Below are positions 6,076-7,046 of a stretch of 7,046 nucleotides of DNA, one piece after another. The DNA is from Methanosuratincolales archaeon (lineage in GTDB: Archaea > Thermoproteota > Methanomethylicia > Methanomethylicales > Methanomethylicaceae). Under the pieces are notes generated by a model. The model saw nothing but the letters and a program-made list of their open reading frames with translations, was not told the origin of the DNA and ran no database searches. A program made the translations under genes and the position numbers. How positions within the stretch are numbered: the stretch's first letter is position 1; every line of letters begins with the position of its first letter. Location: positions 1-7,046 of the forward strand of contig CALGKV010000126.1 in NCBI GenBank assembly GCA_937930465.1, written 5' to 3'.

Positions 6076-6320
6076 GGTCAGAGATCACTATCGAGCGGGA
6101 CTATGGGAGCGATCAGACTGCAGAGACCGTCCTTCGTGCAGTCTCTCCAGACAACAGAGGCGCTCCTGTTGGCACAGCTATAGCGATCTCGGTTTCTGGA
6201 GGAAAATTAATAATCAGGATCGTATCATCCGGCGACCTGCAGTCCTTCCTACGGACGGTCGACGATCTGCTCTTCTGCATACAAACTGCAGAGCGGGCGT
6301 TAGCATCAGTTGGTAAATAG
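6072..6320 (+). CDS. pcc1: KEOPS dimerisation subunit Pcc1
   Basis: A small Pcc1-family protein that dimerises and contacts Kae1, bringing two KEOPS copies together and helping to bind tRNA. The 82 residues follow the two-layer Pcc1 pattern: an N-terminal strand (SEITIERDYGS), a helix (AETVLRAVSPDN), two strands (TAIAISVSGGKLIIRIVS) and the long C-terminal helix DLQSFLRTVDDLLFCIQTAERAL, equivalent to the family's S-x-R-x-x-x-N-D/DxLRW helix. TTG at 6072 is the only plausible start, with no ATG anywhere in the frame. It overlaps the recJ stop in TTGA, and AGGGGG lies about 9 bases upstream. It is separated from kae1/bud32 by three unrelated genes but remains in the same tight operon. The family is short and divergent, so this call also leans on the neighbourhood. 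Confidence 0.88.
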   Translation: MRSEITIERDYGSDQTAETVLRAVSPDNRGAPVGTAIAISVSGGKLIIRIVSSGDLQSFLRTVDDLLFCIQTAERALASVGK

Positions 6321-6343
6321 TCCGAGCAAATTCCTGAAAACAA

Positions 6344-6352
6344 GTTTATATT
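6344..6352 (+). promoter_or_regulatory. TATA box of rps3ae
   Basis: GTTTATATT preceded by GAAAACAA, a reasonable BRE. Standard spacing predicts transcription start near 6373-6375 and a leader of about 16-18 bases that contains the GGTGAG Shine-Dalgarno at 6382-6387. The pyrimidine-rich stretch just after it (TCTTCTTCTTTTCTC, 6355-6369) fits an initially melted region and might also help end transcripts from pcc1. Confidence 0.6.
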
Positions 6353-6390
6353 GATCTTCTTCTTTTCTCATCTGATACTGCGGTGAGATC

Positions 6391-7023
6391 ATGTCCGAAA
6401 CGAAAGCACCGGTTAAACTGAAGGATAAGTGGCGACAGAAGAAGTGGTATAATGTATTCGCGCCCGCCGCTTTCGGGAATGTCGAGATCGGAAAAACTCT
6501 GGCTGATGATCCGCAGAAGCTGGTCGGTCGCGTATTGGAGACAACTCTCTACAACATCACAGAGGACTTTTCGCTTCTGCACGTCAAGCTGCACTTCAGG
6601 ATAACGAAGGTTGAAGGCGATAAGGCTTACACGATGTTCATAGGTCATGACCTTGCAAGGGACTACCTGAGGAGCCTCGTGAGGAGGGGCGGATCTAGGA
6701 TAGATGGGATATTCAATATGGTCACGAAGGACGGCTATAAGGTCCGTGTTGGCATAATTGCGCTCTCAGCCGTAAGGACAAAGAGCTCTCAGAAGCGGGT
6801 AATACGCCATTTGATGGAGGACACCGTAAACAAGAAGAGCGCGCAGCTGCTCTACGATGAGTTGGCACAGCAGCTGGTTCTAGGTAAGATCGCCTCAGAG
6901 ATATACAATGCGGCAAAATCTGTTTACCCCCTGAGGAAAATCGAGGTCAGAAAGAGCGAGCTCGTCGAGGCAGGATCCCCTGTCCAGCCCGCTCCGCAGC
7001 CTGAGGCGCAGCCGCCGAAGTAA
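6391..7023 (+). CDS. rps3ae: Small-subunit ribosomal protein eS1 (S3ae)
   Basis: An archaeal/eukaryotic small-subunit protein near the mRNA exit and platform. The 210 residues match S3ae throughout: KDKWRQKKWYNVFAPAAFG (11-29), VEIGKTLADDP, HVKLHFRI, the strongly conserved GHDLARDYLRSLVRR (85-99), SRIDGIFNMVTKDGY (102-116), KSSQKRVIRHLMED and GKIASEIYNAAKSVYPLRKIEVRKSE. Residues 193-210 form a low-complexity Pro/Ala/Gln tail that is probably disordered and varies between archaea. The ATG is preceded by GGTGAG 3 bases upstream, matching the GGTGA end of the archaeal consensus. A 70-base gap with its own TATA box separates it from pcc1, so it is probably a separate transcription unit, with read-through possible. 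Confidence 0.96.
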   Translation: MSETKAPVKLKDKWRQKKWYNVFAPAAFGNVEIGKTLADDPQKLVGRVLETTLYNITEDFSLLHVKLHFRITKVEGDKAYTMFIGHDLARDYLRSLVRRGGSRIDGIFNMVTKDGYKVRVGIIALSAVRTKSSQKRVIRHLMEDTVNKKSAQLLYDELAQQLVLGKIASEIYNAAKSVYPLRKIEVRKSELVEAGSPVQPAPQPEAQPPK

Positions 7024-7046
7024 AAACCTATTTTATTACCTCCCCT
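7024..7046 (+). terminator. Possible T-rich termination region after rps3ae
   Basis: The 23 bases after the rps3ae stop contain CTATTTTATTA. Archaeal termination often uses T-rich runs without a hairpin, and this is the only such signal after the gene. The window ends too soon to see whether a longer T-tract or another gene follows. Confidence 0.25.

Noticed and set aside
1..7046. Search for CRISPR, mobile element, toxin-antitoxin, tRNA or novel defence system
   Set aside because: No regularly spaced repeats, transposase, terminal inverted repeats or tRNA-like segments were seen. Nearly all bases belong to well-known archaeal housekeeping genes.

Overview
This window is archaeal. The proteins S24e, S27ae and S3ae, a Kae1-type (not TsaD-type) tRNA modification enzyme, stand-alone Bud32, Pcc1 and a RecJ-like DHH nuclease next to S15 occur together only in Archaea. 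TATA-box promoters and Shine-Dalgarno sites matching the archaeal 16S tail (AGGAGGTGA) agree with this. The phylum cannot be fixed by reading alone. Unfused Kae1 and Bud32 and many TTG starts fit a TACK-group or related lineage, but this is inference.

Layout. Bases 1-1125 (minus) hold the first 375 codons of glutamate dehydrogenase, whose 3' end lies outside the window. A 223-base AT-rich divergent intergenic region (1126-1348) holds promoters for both directions, an inverted repeat on the TATA box of the plus-strand operon, and a possible structured leader. From 1349 to 6320 eight tightly packed plus-strand genes follow: rps24e, rps27ae (54 codons), kae1, bud32, an XTP/dITP pyrophosphatase, rps15, a RecJ/GAN-like nuclease and pcc1. 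Gaps are 1 to about 36 bases, with two 4-base start/stop overlaps (kae1/bud32 and recJ/pcc1). rps3ae (6391-7023) follows behind its own strong TATA box.

How the genes work together. Kae1, Bud32 and Pcc1 are three of the four core subunits of KEOPS, which makes the t6A modification of ANN-decoding tRNAs; Cgi121 is not in the window. They are interleaved with four small-subunit ribosomal proteins, a nucleotide-pool cleaning enzyme and a nuclease tied to the archaeal replisome. The operon therefore links tRNA modification, ribosome assembly and DNA replication or repair in a growth-related unit.

I see no CRISPR array, mobile element, tRNA or rRNA, and no new enzymatic system. The points most worth a second look are regulatory: the bulged hairpin in the predicted rps24e leader, the inverted repeat abutting its TATA box, and four consecutive genes that appear to start with TTG.
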